From Glomus cerebriforme (Eukaryota; Glomeromycota; Glomeromycetes; Glomerales; Glomeraceae), in contig QKYT01000626.1 of the NCBI GenBank assembly GCA_003550305.1, positions 36,700 to 52,147 on the forward strand: a stretch of DNA of 15,448 bases. Reading direction: 5' to 3'. Positions 1 through 9,700 of the stretch are shown here, one piece after another. The translations under genes were made by a program, and so were the position numbers. The notes under the pieces are model-generated. The model ran no database searches. It was not told where the DNA came from and worked only from the letters and a program-made list of their open reading frames with translations. Each line of letters opens with the position of its first letter. Position 1 is the first letter of the stretch.

Positions 1-105
1 TTTCATTTGTCCCTCCGAACTTCAAACATGAATATGCGGAGGCTCGTTATTTTCATTAGAATAGAAGCGAAATTTATAACTTCCTTCTCGATGAATNGTN
101 GGCAT
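1..105 (-). CDS. DUF4160 family protein, N-terminal part (cut by window start)
   Basis: Reading from the ATG at 105 gives 35 codons that run off the window edge. The visible part opens with MP, then an (I)HREG-type stretch, an F-Y-S-N segment and the motif NEPPHIHV, the usual signature of DUF4160 proteins (short bacterial proteins, often near toxin-antitoxin or DUF2442 genes; biochemical role not established). One Trp is encoded by TGA. Two N bases (97, 100) fall in codons 2 and 3 but still allow Pro and Thr. It lies 79 bp downstream of higA in the same orientation, so it may be co-transcribed with higBA. A second ATG at 164 is in another frame and gives no DUF4160 similarity. Confidence 0.75.
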
Positions 106-184
106 CTTTTGACTTTATTTTCTAACTCCATTTTTGATTGAGTGCGGTTCTTTATTTCAGTCATATTATAATAATTACTAAAAA

Positions 185-502
185 TTAAGTTAAATAAAGT
201 TCTTTATAAGGCTTAATCTCTTTTTGCTTTTGGCTCAATTCTTCATTCCAAACACTACTTCCTAACTCATAACGCTTTTGTAAGTTTCATCAGAATTCAA
301 CCGGTAAATCAAAATAAGCACTTAACCGACAAATTAAATCCATATTAAGACTTTTTTTTTCTTGGATAACCATCTCTATTTCCGATANAGACAATTTTAT
401 ATCTTGGGCTAATTTTTCAGTAGTTAAGTGGAAAGGAAACATAAACTCTTCTCGAATTATTTCTCCGGGGTGAATGGGNTTAATTTTTTGATAATTAGTC
501 AT
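185..502 (-). CDS. higA: HigA-type antitoxin, XRE/HTH family
   Basis: A 105-aa protein (TGA = Trp) starting at the ATG at 502. The N-terminal IHPGEIIREEF motif, a central helix-turn-helix (about residues 25-55) and a PVEFWWNLQ segment match the HigA/VapI antitoxin family, which binds and neutralises HigB and represses its own operon through the HTH. Under the standard code it would stop after VEF at about residue 70, losing the conserved W-x-N-L-Q helix; two consecutive TGAs there are both needed as Trp. It lies 10 bp downstream of higB, the toxin-first order typical of higBA. Two N bases (388, 479) leave two residues undetermined. The start context is ATATTATG with no Shine-Dalgarno. Confidence 0.88.
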
Positions 503-512
503 AATATTAATT

Positions 513-794
513 TTAATGGTAATCTGTTATCTCTACTTCATAAGCATTATTATCTTTGCCTCAAATGAAACAAACTCGAAACTGGTCGTTAATTTTTATT
601 GAATATTGACCTTTCCGGTCATCTTTGAGAGGATGCAAATCCAAACCGGGAATTTTGCTTAATTCTTGTAAATTAGGAACCGCATCTAAAACTTCTAATT
701 TTCGTAATGCTCTTGAAGCGATGTCCCCAAATTTGGGATTTTTCTTTCAGTGTCATAACTTTTCAGTCTCCTTATCCACAAAAGTGATAATCAT
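513..794 (-). CDS. higB: HigB-type toxin, RelE superfamily mRNA interferase
   Basis: A 93-aa protein, the usual HigB length, starting at the ATG at 794 and ending with TAA at 513-515. Recognisable family features are an N-terminal F-x-D-K-E-T-E segment, the A-L-R-K-L-x-x-L-D-A helix, the DRKGQYSI(K/R)IND strand pair and the C-terminal VEI-x-DYH. Family members cleave mRNA on the ribosome and are neutralised by HigA. Three Trp codons are TGA, so the gene is open only under code 4; it appears intact and is paired with higA. The upstream side carries an IS200/IS605-like hairpin ending 7 bp before the start codon, so the native promoter may be displaced or supplied by that element. Confidence 0.88.
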
Positions 795-800
795 TGTGAA

Positions 801-1009
801 CTACCCACCACTTATAGAAGTTGGGGCTTCTGGTAGACCTCACCTATTTCTAGGTCGTGTTCCTACTTCACGAGGCTATACTGTCTCTGACAGCAAAGTT
901 CCTAACCCCGAAGTCATTAGACTTATTTATGGATAATAGCCGTGGTCTATAATCCAACAGGCTATATAATAGTTTTAGCAATTCATCTCACCACTTATAG
1001 AAGTGGGAG
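801..1009 (-). mobile_element. Possible IS200/IS605-like end remnant or palindrome-bounded mini-element
   Basis: Two related palindromes bound about 210 bp without a convincing ORF. At 801-836 a long hairpin has an outer stem CTACC/GGTAG and an inner stem around CTTATAGAAG. At 987-1009 there is a second hairpin CCACTT-ATAG-AAGTGG flanked by CTC/GAG. The shared hairpin core resembles the subterminal palindromes of IS200/IS605 elements, and the minus-strand sequence at about 813-850 can be read as a short tail (GEVYQKPQLL then TAA) of the kind I associate with TnpB ends. No tnpA or tnpB catalytic motifs are seen. It could be a non-autonomous derivative, a tnpB 3' end with omega-RNA-like sequence, or an unrelated structured RNA. 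Confidence 0.4.
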
Positions 1010-1097
1010 TATTCTTGCTAGGATTATGATAAACTTGTTTTAATTTAAAAAACCCACTTACTAAATCACCATTCCTTTTTTCAAATCCCTTATTTTA

Positions 1098-1385
1098 TTA
1101 TCTAGTCTGACAATTAGCACAATAGAACTCAACTCGAGTTTGAAGAAAATAGCCAGTTTTATCTTTGAGAATTTGGGCTTTGCGTAAACAAGCNTGTCAT
1201 TTNCCTAAATCTCAACCTCCTTGNTGTTTAATTACTTTAAGTTCAGCATCACATTCCTCACATTTCAAATAGACTTCGGTGGGTTCAATGCTAATCCCTT
1301 CTACTTTACGTTGGTATTGGGATAAATTGCCAAATCTTAAAATCTGTTTATTTAATAAAATTCAATTTTTATTTTCTTGTCGCAT
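1098..1385 (-). CDS. Small zinc-ribbon protein, unknown function
   Basis: A 95-aa ORF (TGA = Trp) from the ATG at 1385 to TAA at 1098-1100. It has two Cys pairs, CEEC at residues 42-45 and CANC at 89-92, consistent with a single zinc ribbon, separated by a basic stretch rich in Lys and Gln. Three N bases (1194, 1203, 1224) lie in it but do not break the frame. The start context is TATATTATG with no Shine-Dalgarno. It follows the 1,022-aa gene after a hairpin, so it may be a separate transcript. I do not recognise the family; it could be a nucleic-acid-binding protein or a leftover of a mobile element, given the nearby remnant. Confidence 0.6.
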
Positions 1386-1398
1386 AATATATAATATA

Positions 1399-1433
1399 AT
1401 TTAAAATTCCCGGGTGAAAGAACACCCGGAACT
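1399..1433 (-). terminator. Putative intrinsic terminator after the 1,022-aa gene
   Basis: A GC-rich hairpin stands out in AT-rich surroundings: a perfect 7-bp stem CCGGGTG/CACCCGG (1410-1416 with 1423-1429) and a 6-nt loop, flanked by TTC/GAA pairs. On the minus strand it is followed by AATTTTAAATT, a weak T-tract. It lies about 15 bp beyond the TAA of the upstream gene and before the next ATG. Confidence 0.5.
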
Positions 1434-1447
1434 ATCGTTCAACAACT

Positions 1448-4400
1448 TTATTCTCCTTCTCCCTCCTCTGTTTCTTCTTCGGAAGATCCACCAAATCAAC
1501 CGGAAACGGTATCTCAGAAGACAGCAACTAGTATTGCGGCAACTAGTGATATTCCAATTCCGATATAAAGAACTTTACCTGAGGTGCGGTCTCAATGATA
1601 TCATGGCTTTTTATCTTTAACTTCTTGTTTATCCTTATCAATTAATTCATATTCTTTAATTAACTTGTTGCCAGTTTCACCAATCGCCTTTTTGTAGAGA
1701 AATTGGGCAATGTGGGAAGATTTGGAAGTATCTCATTTGGTCTTAATTTTGACTTTCTTACCATCTTCTTCTTGGGCTTTGCTTTCATCGTTAGCATTAT
1801 TCATTTCGGTAGTTATTGAACTGTCTTTTGCTTTGCCAGACCATTGTCCTTTTCCATTTTCTCATTCGTAATGTCTGATGGCTCCGATGATGAAAGCCGG
1901 ACCTTTTTTAACAAACACTTCTCAATAATCATCCTTCGTCGTATCGACTTTTGGTGTCTTTCCTCCCCACTCGTGGTTTAAGTGTTCTTTAAGTGAACCT
2001 TCTTCCGGTTTGCCAGAACCTTTGTAATAATCACCAATTAGTTTTTTTACATTCTCCTCACTTTTAAAGTTGTTAGTTGTTTTTCAAGTACTTAAATGAA
2101 TTTCCGAGTCGGAAATATTGGTAGTATGGAAAAGAGAGTTAAGTTTGGCACCAGTTAGGTCAGAAGGAACATCTTTTTTGTCATCGGCAATAGTTTTGCC
2201 TTTTTTGGCATCCTCTCATTCTTTTTTTTCCTTTTCCTTTAACAATCGTAGACCATCTAATTTACTATAAGCTTCAGCGGCATCAGCCAATTGTTTTTCA
2301 TCAAGAGCGGTAGCGCGTTCTTTACCAGTGTCTCCAGAAGAACGATATTCATTCACTTTGGCATCTCAAGGTTCTAAATCCTTTTTCAATTTCACTATTT
2401 TATCATAATAGCCTTTATGTTCGGGGTCTAAATTAGTTGCTGTATCCAAAGTAACTCCTTCCGGTTTTTGTTTTGCAAGCATATCTCCAATTAATTTTAA
2501 ATAGTGTTCTAATGCAGCAATTTCAGCCGGTAAGTATTTAGTAGCGGGAGAACCACTTTTCCAAAGGTCTTGGAATTTCTGTTTTAAAGAAGGCAAATCT
2601 TTAATTTCAAGGACGGTTAAACGATCTTGTAAAATCTTCTTTTCATTTTCAAAGTCAATGATTTCAACATTATAATCAGCCTCTTGATCGAGAAGTTTGT
2701 TTAACTCTCTCTTATAACCTTCTTCAATTACTTCTTGTTCTGATTCATCTAATTCCAAAGTATGAATTTCATCATCAAGTGCATCGAGAGAAAGATAGCG
2801 AGTAAAATTTTGGGAGGTTACCATGCCGGGCAGTCCAGTTAAAGGGTCGGTGATGTTTTTGTTCAGTTTGAAATCGAATTTATTCTCTTTTTTTCCAGAT
2901 AAGTTGTAATAACGAGTACCAAGTACGTTTCCTTTTTCTTTTGATAATCTAAAATACTCTTTCTCGTTTTCCCGACTAATTTTATCTAAAAGCTCTTCAG
3001 ACACCTCAATATTATCTTGTGTACTAGCTTTTGACTTAACTGCTTTAATTCATCTAACTTGGTTCTTTATAACCTCTCTATTAACCCTATACGAAGAAGT
3101 TTCATCGATTCTAGTTCATTTCGCAATTCCGGAAGTTTTAGTTTTAGCATCAAGGAAGCCAGCATCTCAAAAATATTGTAAAATGCCTGAAATATTAGTT
3201 TTTGGCATAATAAAATCATTGCGCTTACTTTCTTGATCACTTCTGTATTTTTTTAACCAACTAGAAAAAGCCATACCTTGATCCGGATCATTTTCGCCAC
3301 TTGCGGGAGTTATACTTTTAGTATAAGCGCCATGAATAGTAAGTTCTAACTCTCTATCTAAATAAGAAGCCGGCAGACCGTAAGTAGTATCAGATTTATC
3401 TAGAAGTTTATTAGTCGTAATTTTACTCCTCTCAAAAACCGCTTCCATGAAATCAATAAACTTTTCCATTTCAAAATGCTTAAAAGGGTAAATTGCCTTA
3501 TCCGATCCACCAAGAGCAGCAGATCCATCCGGTCAATTTACGATAGAATTACCTTTTAATTTGTAATTATACTTAAGTTCACCATTTTTTGCTATATTTT
3601 CAATTTTGTTCTTTTTACTAATAGGAGAATAACCTCACTCACATTTTAGAAATTCATCCCAAGCATCTTTTAATTCTTTTTTAGTAGTAAAAACACTACC
3701 GGTTGGAATAGTAACTTCACTACTATCAATATAAGCAAAAAGTTTGTCTTTGTCAACCTCTCTCATCATATCAAATACATCAAAAGCAACATTTCTTAAA
3801 GAAAAAACATCAATAAATTTACGATCTGTGAAATAATAAGAGAATTTTACTTCAAACTCCCCTACATTTGAAGAAGCTTTGGTGTTATAAAGCGCAATAA
3901 TATCAACCAGTTTTTTATTTTCTCCATAAGCACCCGTGAAAGTAGTACTGGGAGCATCTCATTTAACAAATCGACCATCTTTTTCAATAATCGGCAAACC
4001 TACTAAATGAGAACGAAAAGTAGTATCTAAAGCAGTTATTTGATTAGCAATGTTTCTTTTTTTACGACGTGCCTCTCCAGCCTTGAGCCTCAATTCTTTT
4101 CTTTTGGATTCATACTTTTTTTTCTTATTATTTATAGCCGTAATTTGGTCTTCAATATCTTTGATTTCTTTTTTTAGAGTTTCCTCATCTCCACTCGGAA
4201 TTGAAAAAGATTCTAACAAAGTAAAAGCGATATTAAATTGATTACTATTTCCCTCGTTAATGGCTTTTACACTATCCGCTTTATCCCTTCTGTATCCTTT
4301 TAATTCATTTAAAAGAGTATCATTTTTAACATTCTCCTCTTTGGCTTTAATAACTTTTTCTAAAATTTCGGCGGTATCTTGAACCTTAACTAAATCATCT

Positions 4401-4516
4401 TTAATTGAAGCCTGTTCAAAAATCTTTTTTTCAGATGTAGTTAATTTTCTACCATTGTATAACGTAGTATCTTTAACGGCATCTTCTTTTTTTTTAATAT
4501 TATTACGAACGTTCAT
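1448..4516 (-). CDS. Large coiled-coil protein with C-terminal membrane anchor, unknown function
   Basis: With TGA as Trp, one frame runs 1,022 codons from the ATG at 4516 to TAA at 1448-1450. The first ~190 residues are Lys/Glu-rich and predicted coiled coil; a second coiled coil lies at about 575-655. Trp residues recur in W-D contexts (KWDAP, FWDAG, PWDAK, KWDTS), suggesting degenerate repeats. There is no N-terminal signal peptide. A single hydrophobic helix sits at about residues 982-1000, followed by a 22-residue acidic tail rich in Glu, so a tail-anchored topology with a large cytoplasmic portion is likely. I recognise no family. It is separated from the kinase gene upstream by 79 bp containing a 19-bp tandem repeat, so it may have its own promoter. 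The start context is GCATTATG, without Shine-Dalgarno. Confidence 0.85.
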
Positions 4517-4522
4517 AATGCT

Positions 4523-4594
4523 ATATAATTAGTTTTATAATATATAATTAGTTTTATAATATATAATTAGTTTTATAATATATAATTAGTTTTA
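4523..4594. repeat. 19-bp AT-rich tandem repeat, 3.8 copies
   Basis: The unit ATATAATTAGTTTTATAAT repeats at 4523, 4542 and 4561, with a partial fourth copy at 4580-4594, without visible mismatches. It fills almost the whole gap between the stop of the kinase gene (4596) and the ATG of the 1,022-aa gene (4516). On the minus strand each unit contains a TATAAAA/TATATT-like sequence, so it offers several overlapping -10-like boxes in the promoter position of the downstream gene. Copy-number change could alter expression. Confidence 0.9.
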
Positions 4595-4595
4595 G

Positions 4596-6740
4596 TTATT
4601 TAGGTGGTATTTCTATTTGAGTCTGACTAGATTTTCTTTCTTGAAGATTTTTCTGAGTTCGCAAATCATCTAATTGCTTCTCTATCATGTCTAGATTCAA
4701 ACTTAAATTTTTACTATGCAGAATCGCAGTCGAATGAACTTGATAAGGGACATTTTGAGATGACTGGATATATTCAATACCTAGAGATTGATGTTGTTGA
4801 ACAAACTCAGTATTTTTCTCATCTTTTATCTCATGATACCAACTACTAATATTCTCTTTTAATTTCCTCGCCCTTGGTCTTTTTAATGGGTCATTATCTC
4901 AGCAACTTCTAATTAAGTTCTTTAGTAACTGAGGTATTTTTAATTCATCTAAATTAGGACGCAAACCTTCACATATTTTTAAGGCTAAGGTTGCTTGAGA
5001 TACTTTATTACTAAGATCTCAATCATTATTATAAGGATAAACATTAGTTAATAATTCATAAGCCACTATTCCAAAACTATAAACATCACTTTCCTTAGTA
5101 TAAGGTTTTTTTCGTAAAACTTCCGGAGCCACATAAGGCAACACTCCATAAATTTCCTTTCCATCTTCTTCGCCAACCGGTTTACACAAACCTAAATCAG
5201 TAATATAACTTAAAATCTGCTGGTCATCGCTTTTTCGAGTTAATATATTACCAGAATGAAAGTCCCGATGAACTAAATCTTGCTGATGAATATAACTCAA
5301 ACCTTGAGCAATCAGAAACAATTGTTGTAATTTCTCTTGAAAACTTAATTTATTATTTTTTAAACATTCTCTTAAATTTCCCTCTTCTATAAAATCCATT
5401 ACCATAACATAATTTTTGGTCTCCGGTTCTTGGGAAATGCCATAACACTGTACTATTCCATCATATTTAATTCCTCTTTTAAGTAATTTGTTACAAGTTA
5501 TCTCATTTAACAATTTTGTATCCATATTTTGCGAATTATATAAACTTTTTAGAGCAACATTACGTGGATAAATTTTATGTCTTTTTCATTGACTATTTTC
5601 AGCATCTCAAAAAATAATGCATTTATCGATTCATTCAGCCTTATATACTTTACCAAACCCACCATCTGCTACATGTTTAATATTAGTAAATTTTTCATAA
5701 GGTATTCATTCTAGTACTTGCCGATAATTAGTGGCTTGGAGTTGATATTTTTGAATAAGTTCATTAATTTTAGGATTGTTGCTGGTTCAATTTTTAAAAT
5801 CACAAGCAAAATGCCAAGCATTGCAAATTCTACATCAACCTTTTTCACTTCACCCAGTATAAGATTGTTGACACTCAGGACATAAACCATAATCATTTTT
5901 TACTTCCCCATCCGCTTTCCTTAGCTTTTCGGCTATTTCTAGGACTTCCGAAGGAATTGGAATACTTTCTTTGGCTTCCTGGACTTGGGATTTATAGCGA
6001 GGTATTAAATGGACTTGGAATCGAGAATCTTCATTTAAGCCACCGATTTTGCCTAAAAAAAGGCAAGTTCTTAGACTGCCAGGATTAAGTTGTTCTTCAA
6101 CTTTTTTAACACTTTCTTGTAAAATTTCCCCCACTTGATTCCAAACTTCTTCGCTTATCTGACTAAGATCATTTTGATCAAGTTCTTTGCTAGCAATAAC
6201 CATATGACCATAATCAGAAGCCTGCTCACGATCAATCAACCTAACTACGACTTGGTCAGTTTCTTTAACCACTCCTTGGTCAGTGTGTAAAGATTTTTCT
6301 ATCTCTTGATAACTTTCAATTGAAGGGATAAATCGAGGTTTTCTTAAATAGCCCACTCCTCTATTGCCTTCTCTTTCTGGAACTACATGCAAATGAAAAT
6401 GAAACACTGTTTGGCGAGCTGCTCCTTCTGTTCCTAAATTACTGTAAATGTTGAAACCTGTGGGGGAAAAAGTATTAGTTATTTTGGTAGTAGTACTCTT
6501 TAAAATAGGCAAAAGGTTATCTCACTCTTGAGAAGTTAATTCAGTAATATTAGTTCGCGGTGCCTTAGTAATGATTAGAACATGACCTTCTGAGTCTGGC
6601 GAAATGTTAACTAAAGAGAGATAATTCTGATTCTCTTCAATAGTGTGTTTTGGTTTTTCTTTAACCCATTGACAAAATGGGCAATTTTGATGATGTCTTT
6701 GATTTTTCATAGTGTTATTATATTCTTGGGCTTTTGGCAT
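4596..6740 (-). CDS. HIT domain / zinc ribbon / fungal-type protein kinase fusion
   Basis: A 714-aa protein read as one frame with TGA = Trp. Residues 1-150 form a HIT domain with a CPFC pair (20-23) and an intact histidine triad FHFHLHVV (His114, 116, 118), expected to bind or hydrolyse nucleotides. About 158-262 is a second HIT-like unit keeping GHMVIAS but with only one His in the triad (FQVHLIP), so probably inactive. A zinc ribbon follows (C287, C290, C303, C306), then a kinase: glycine loop GGFGKVY (360-366), VALK Lys398, Glu413, HRDFHSGN (491-498), DLG (515-517), APE (538-540), CWDNDPLKRP. The catalytic set is complete. The ribbon and VLEWIPY linker are typical of Glomeromycotina kinases, implying host-derived sequence. 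The C-terminal ~100 residues are polar, possibly coiled coil. The start lies 5 bp after the HET gene's stop. Confidence 0.9.
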
Positions 6741-6745
6741 AGTGA

Positions 6746-9700
6746 TTATTTTTGATTAGGGTTGATTTGGATTTGGGTTTGATATTGAACAATTTCTTCT
6801 TTTTCGACAATTATTTTTTTATTTATCATATCAATCAACAATTCTTGCTCTTCTACTCAACTGGCAAATTTTACCTCTCGTAATAGCACAATATCTATTG
6901 GACAAGCAGAGTTACTTTCGCTCGGTACCAAAATACCAAACCTCCTATTACTTTTCCACTGTTTTCTATTAGGAATTACTAGAACATCTCCCTCCTTCAC
7001 TAATCTAAGTGTCTCTTTTAATCCGTATAAATCAACGTTACTAATTTTAAAATCGGCATCATCTAAACGGATTCCTTTTATAAATGAGTCATTTATTTCA
7101 TCATCTCACTTACTAGCATTGAATGAAACTGACTCAGCGGAAATTCCATCCACGAGTGCTTTAAGAGTGGCGAAAGAACCAATCGATTCCCCAAAACCCT
7201 CTATCGATGTTCCTTCAATATTATAGAGTTTCAAACCTCCGCCACCTATTTCACCATTAATTGTATGTTTGGTGCCAATTAGTTTGATACTACTTTCATT
7301 TAACCTTATATTTTTTGGTTCACAGTTAATGTATAACTCTCCTCCCATGATACTAGTTGACCCTTGTTCATTAATTTTGGGCATTCAGCACAAGGAAGGC
7401 TCATTTCTCCGAGGACCAAATCAAGTCAAAGGTTCAACATGACCTTTTTGAATCGCAATTCTCACTACATCCAATAAAATCTTCTCTAATTCTTCTCTAG
7501 TATATTCCTCACCCCATGGTTTATAATTAGGTTTTACTTCTTCCCCATAAGGTAACAAACCTAAGATGGAATAAATGCCATCAACAGAAACCCCCCTACA
7601 ACGATCTTTTATTGCCTCTAAGGCATCGGATAATCCTAAACTTGGTTTGCTTCTTGGATCATAACTTTTTTTACAGTAGGTTCAACCAATCGGAGTAATA
7701 AACAACTTAGGATCATCATTCAAGTTCGAAACAAAGTCACTAGGATTTAACTTTTGTCGAGAAAAAAGTACTCAAACCTGGGCAAGTGTTCTTCCATCTA
7801 TTAGAATGTCATCAAACATAAAAATAGTCTGTTTAGATAAAAAACCTTCTTGGAAAGTTCAAGAGCGGGTGAACCACTGAGAATTAATTATCTTTTTTAA
7901 AACTTCTATAGCAAATTGCTTTTTACTATCCCCAAATGATTTATCATTTTTAGCATTTGTATTTATTGATATTAAAGTTGTAACACTGTTATCATAGTTT
8001 TGGTACATTTTTCTTACCTCTTCGCCTTTTTCTTCTACACTTTTCTGGTTAATACAGAACTGGTCAACCCAAAGATAATCAATGCCGATTAATTTACAGG
8101 CTTCAACAGCCTTGGCTAGAGATTTTTTTAATCCTCTATAAATGTGCTCTTGACATTCTTTATTATGATCTTTACATTTTTTTTCATGTTTGCAATCTTC
8201 CTCACAACAAACATACGAACCACAAACATAAGAAAGAGTAGCATATGATACTATATTATTATTCTCAGAGGTTTTCACTACCACATTTTCATTTTCATTG
8301 GTTATGTCACTAAGTAAGACTTCCTTAGGATCATATTTTTTAATATCATAAAGTTTAGTTGGTAGTTTTCTAAGAAAGGAAGGGGATTGTTTAATTTCTC
8401 AAGAAAAAGGACGTTTATCCCTCAAAGTAATTTCTTGATATTTCACTTCTTCTAAATTTAAATTTTCTTTAGGTTTTTCTTCACAATAGTTACTTTTTTG
8501 GGGTTCTTCTTTTAACATATCATTTGTATTAAAAAAATAATCGTGAGCTTCGACTCTGTGTCCTTTTTCTTCCAAAGCCAGAACAAGTGGCTCCCCATTT
8601 GAATTGGTCTTTGCTACTCATAATAACCTCCCTCCTGTAGGCAACTGACTCAGATTGGGAGTAACTACCATCTTTTCTAATTCATTTTCATTCGACTCTT
8701 GGAAGTCTTTGTCTGATTCACTTTTTGCTAACAATTCTAAATGTGCCTCTCTTCAATTTTTTAGATTTCAGCCATAAAGAAACAACTCCTCTTGGATTTT
8801 CTTTACTTTAGTTTCTAATTTATTGTCGGTAGAACAATTTAATCATCTAACACTTTTTGGCAAATATTCTAACCCTTCTCCAATATTGGTATTACTAATA
8901 TCTAAAAAAACTAATCTAGTCATGTTTTTCAAAGATTCCAAAGAACCAACAAAAAGATTATAAACTTCTTGTTTAATTCTCTCTTGACTGTAATTTCCTA
9001 AAAGTAACCATTTTAAATTTACCAAATGGCTCAGAAAAATTAAATTTTGTTTAGAAAGTTTATTGTCTCTTATGTCTAAATAACTCAAACTTAGATTTTG
9101 ACTTAAATCAATATCAGTCAAGAAATTGCGGGCACACGAAAGTTCTTTAAGACCAAAACAAAACTTAGGATCTAATTCAGTAAGGTTGTTAACCTTACAA
9201 TTAATCTTTCTAAGTTGAGAACAGTTTTGAATATCTAAAACGGTGAGTTGATTATTTGAGCAGTTCAATACCTCTAACTTAACAAAATCACTCAAATCAA
9301 GTTTGCCCACTAGTTCTCTTCTTGATAAGTCCAACTCTTTTATTTCTGCTCTTTTCTCTTTGGTGTTATACTTTTCTTGTCTCTCTAATCATTCTTGAGC
9401 ATCTTGTCCTCTTGATAATTCACTGTGATTTTTTTCAATCCCCCTCTCAATCTCACTTCTTCCGCCATTTAGAAATCACTCAAGATCGACTCCTGCTTCA
9501 TCTTTTAATGCTTGAGCAAGGCCTGCCTCTGCAGGTTGTAAACCAACAATATTTATTCATTGTTTGGTTTCTTCATAAGTAAATCCTAACTGTTCTCACT
9601 CTTTTTGTAATTCCGGAGTAAAATTGGTGTGGATAATTTTTCAATCTTTGCTACTTTCAGTAGTTTTCTTTTGCGATCTTCTTTCTTCTAAAAATTTTTG

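Noticed and set aside
625..936. Plus-strand ORF of 103 aa
   Set aside because: It is antisense to higB and runs into the palindromic remnant; the minus-strand frame matches HigB over its whole length.
961..980. Similarity of CTATATAATAGTTTTA to the 19-bp repeat unit at 4523
   Set aside because: Short and AT-rich with a one-base length difference; easily chance in this composition.
4523..4594. CRISPR array
   Set aside because: The units are contiguous with no spacers and only 19 bp long.
5711..5896. Separate minus-strand ORF of 61 aa
   Set aside because: It lies in another frame across the zinc ribbon of the HIT-kinase gene, whose frame is continuous when TGA is Trp.
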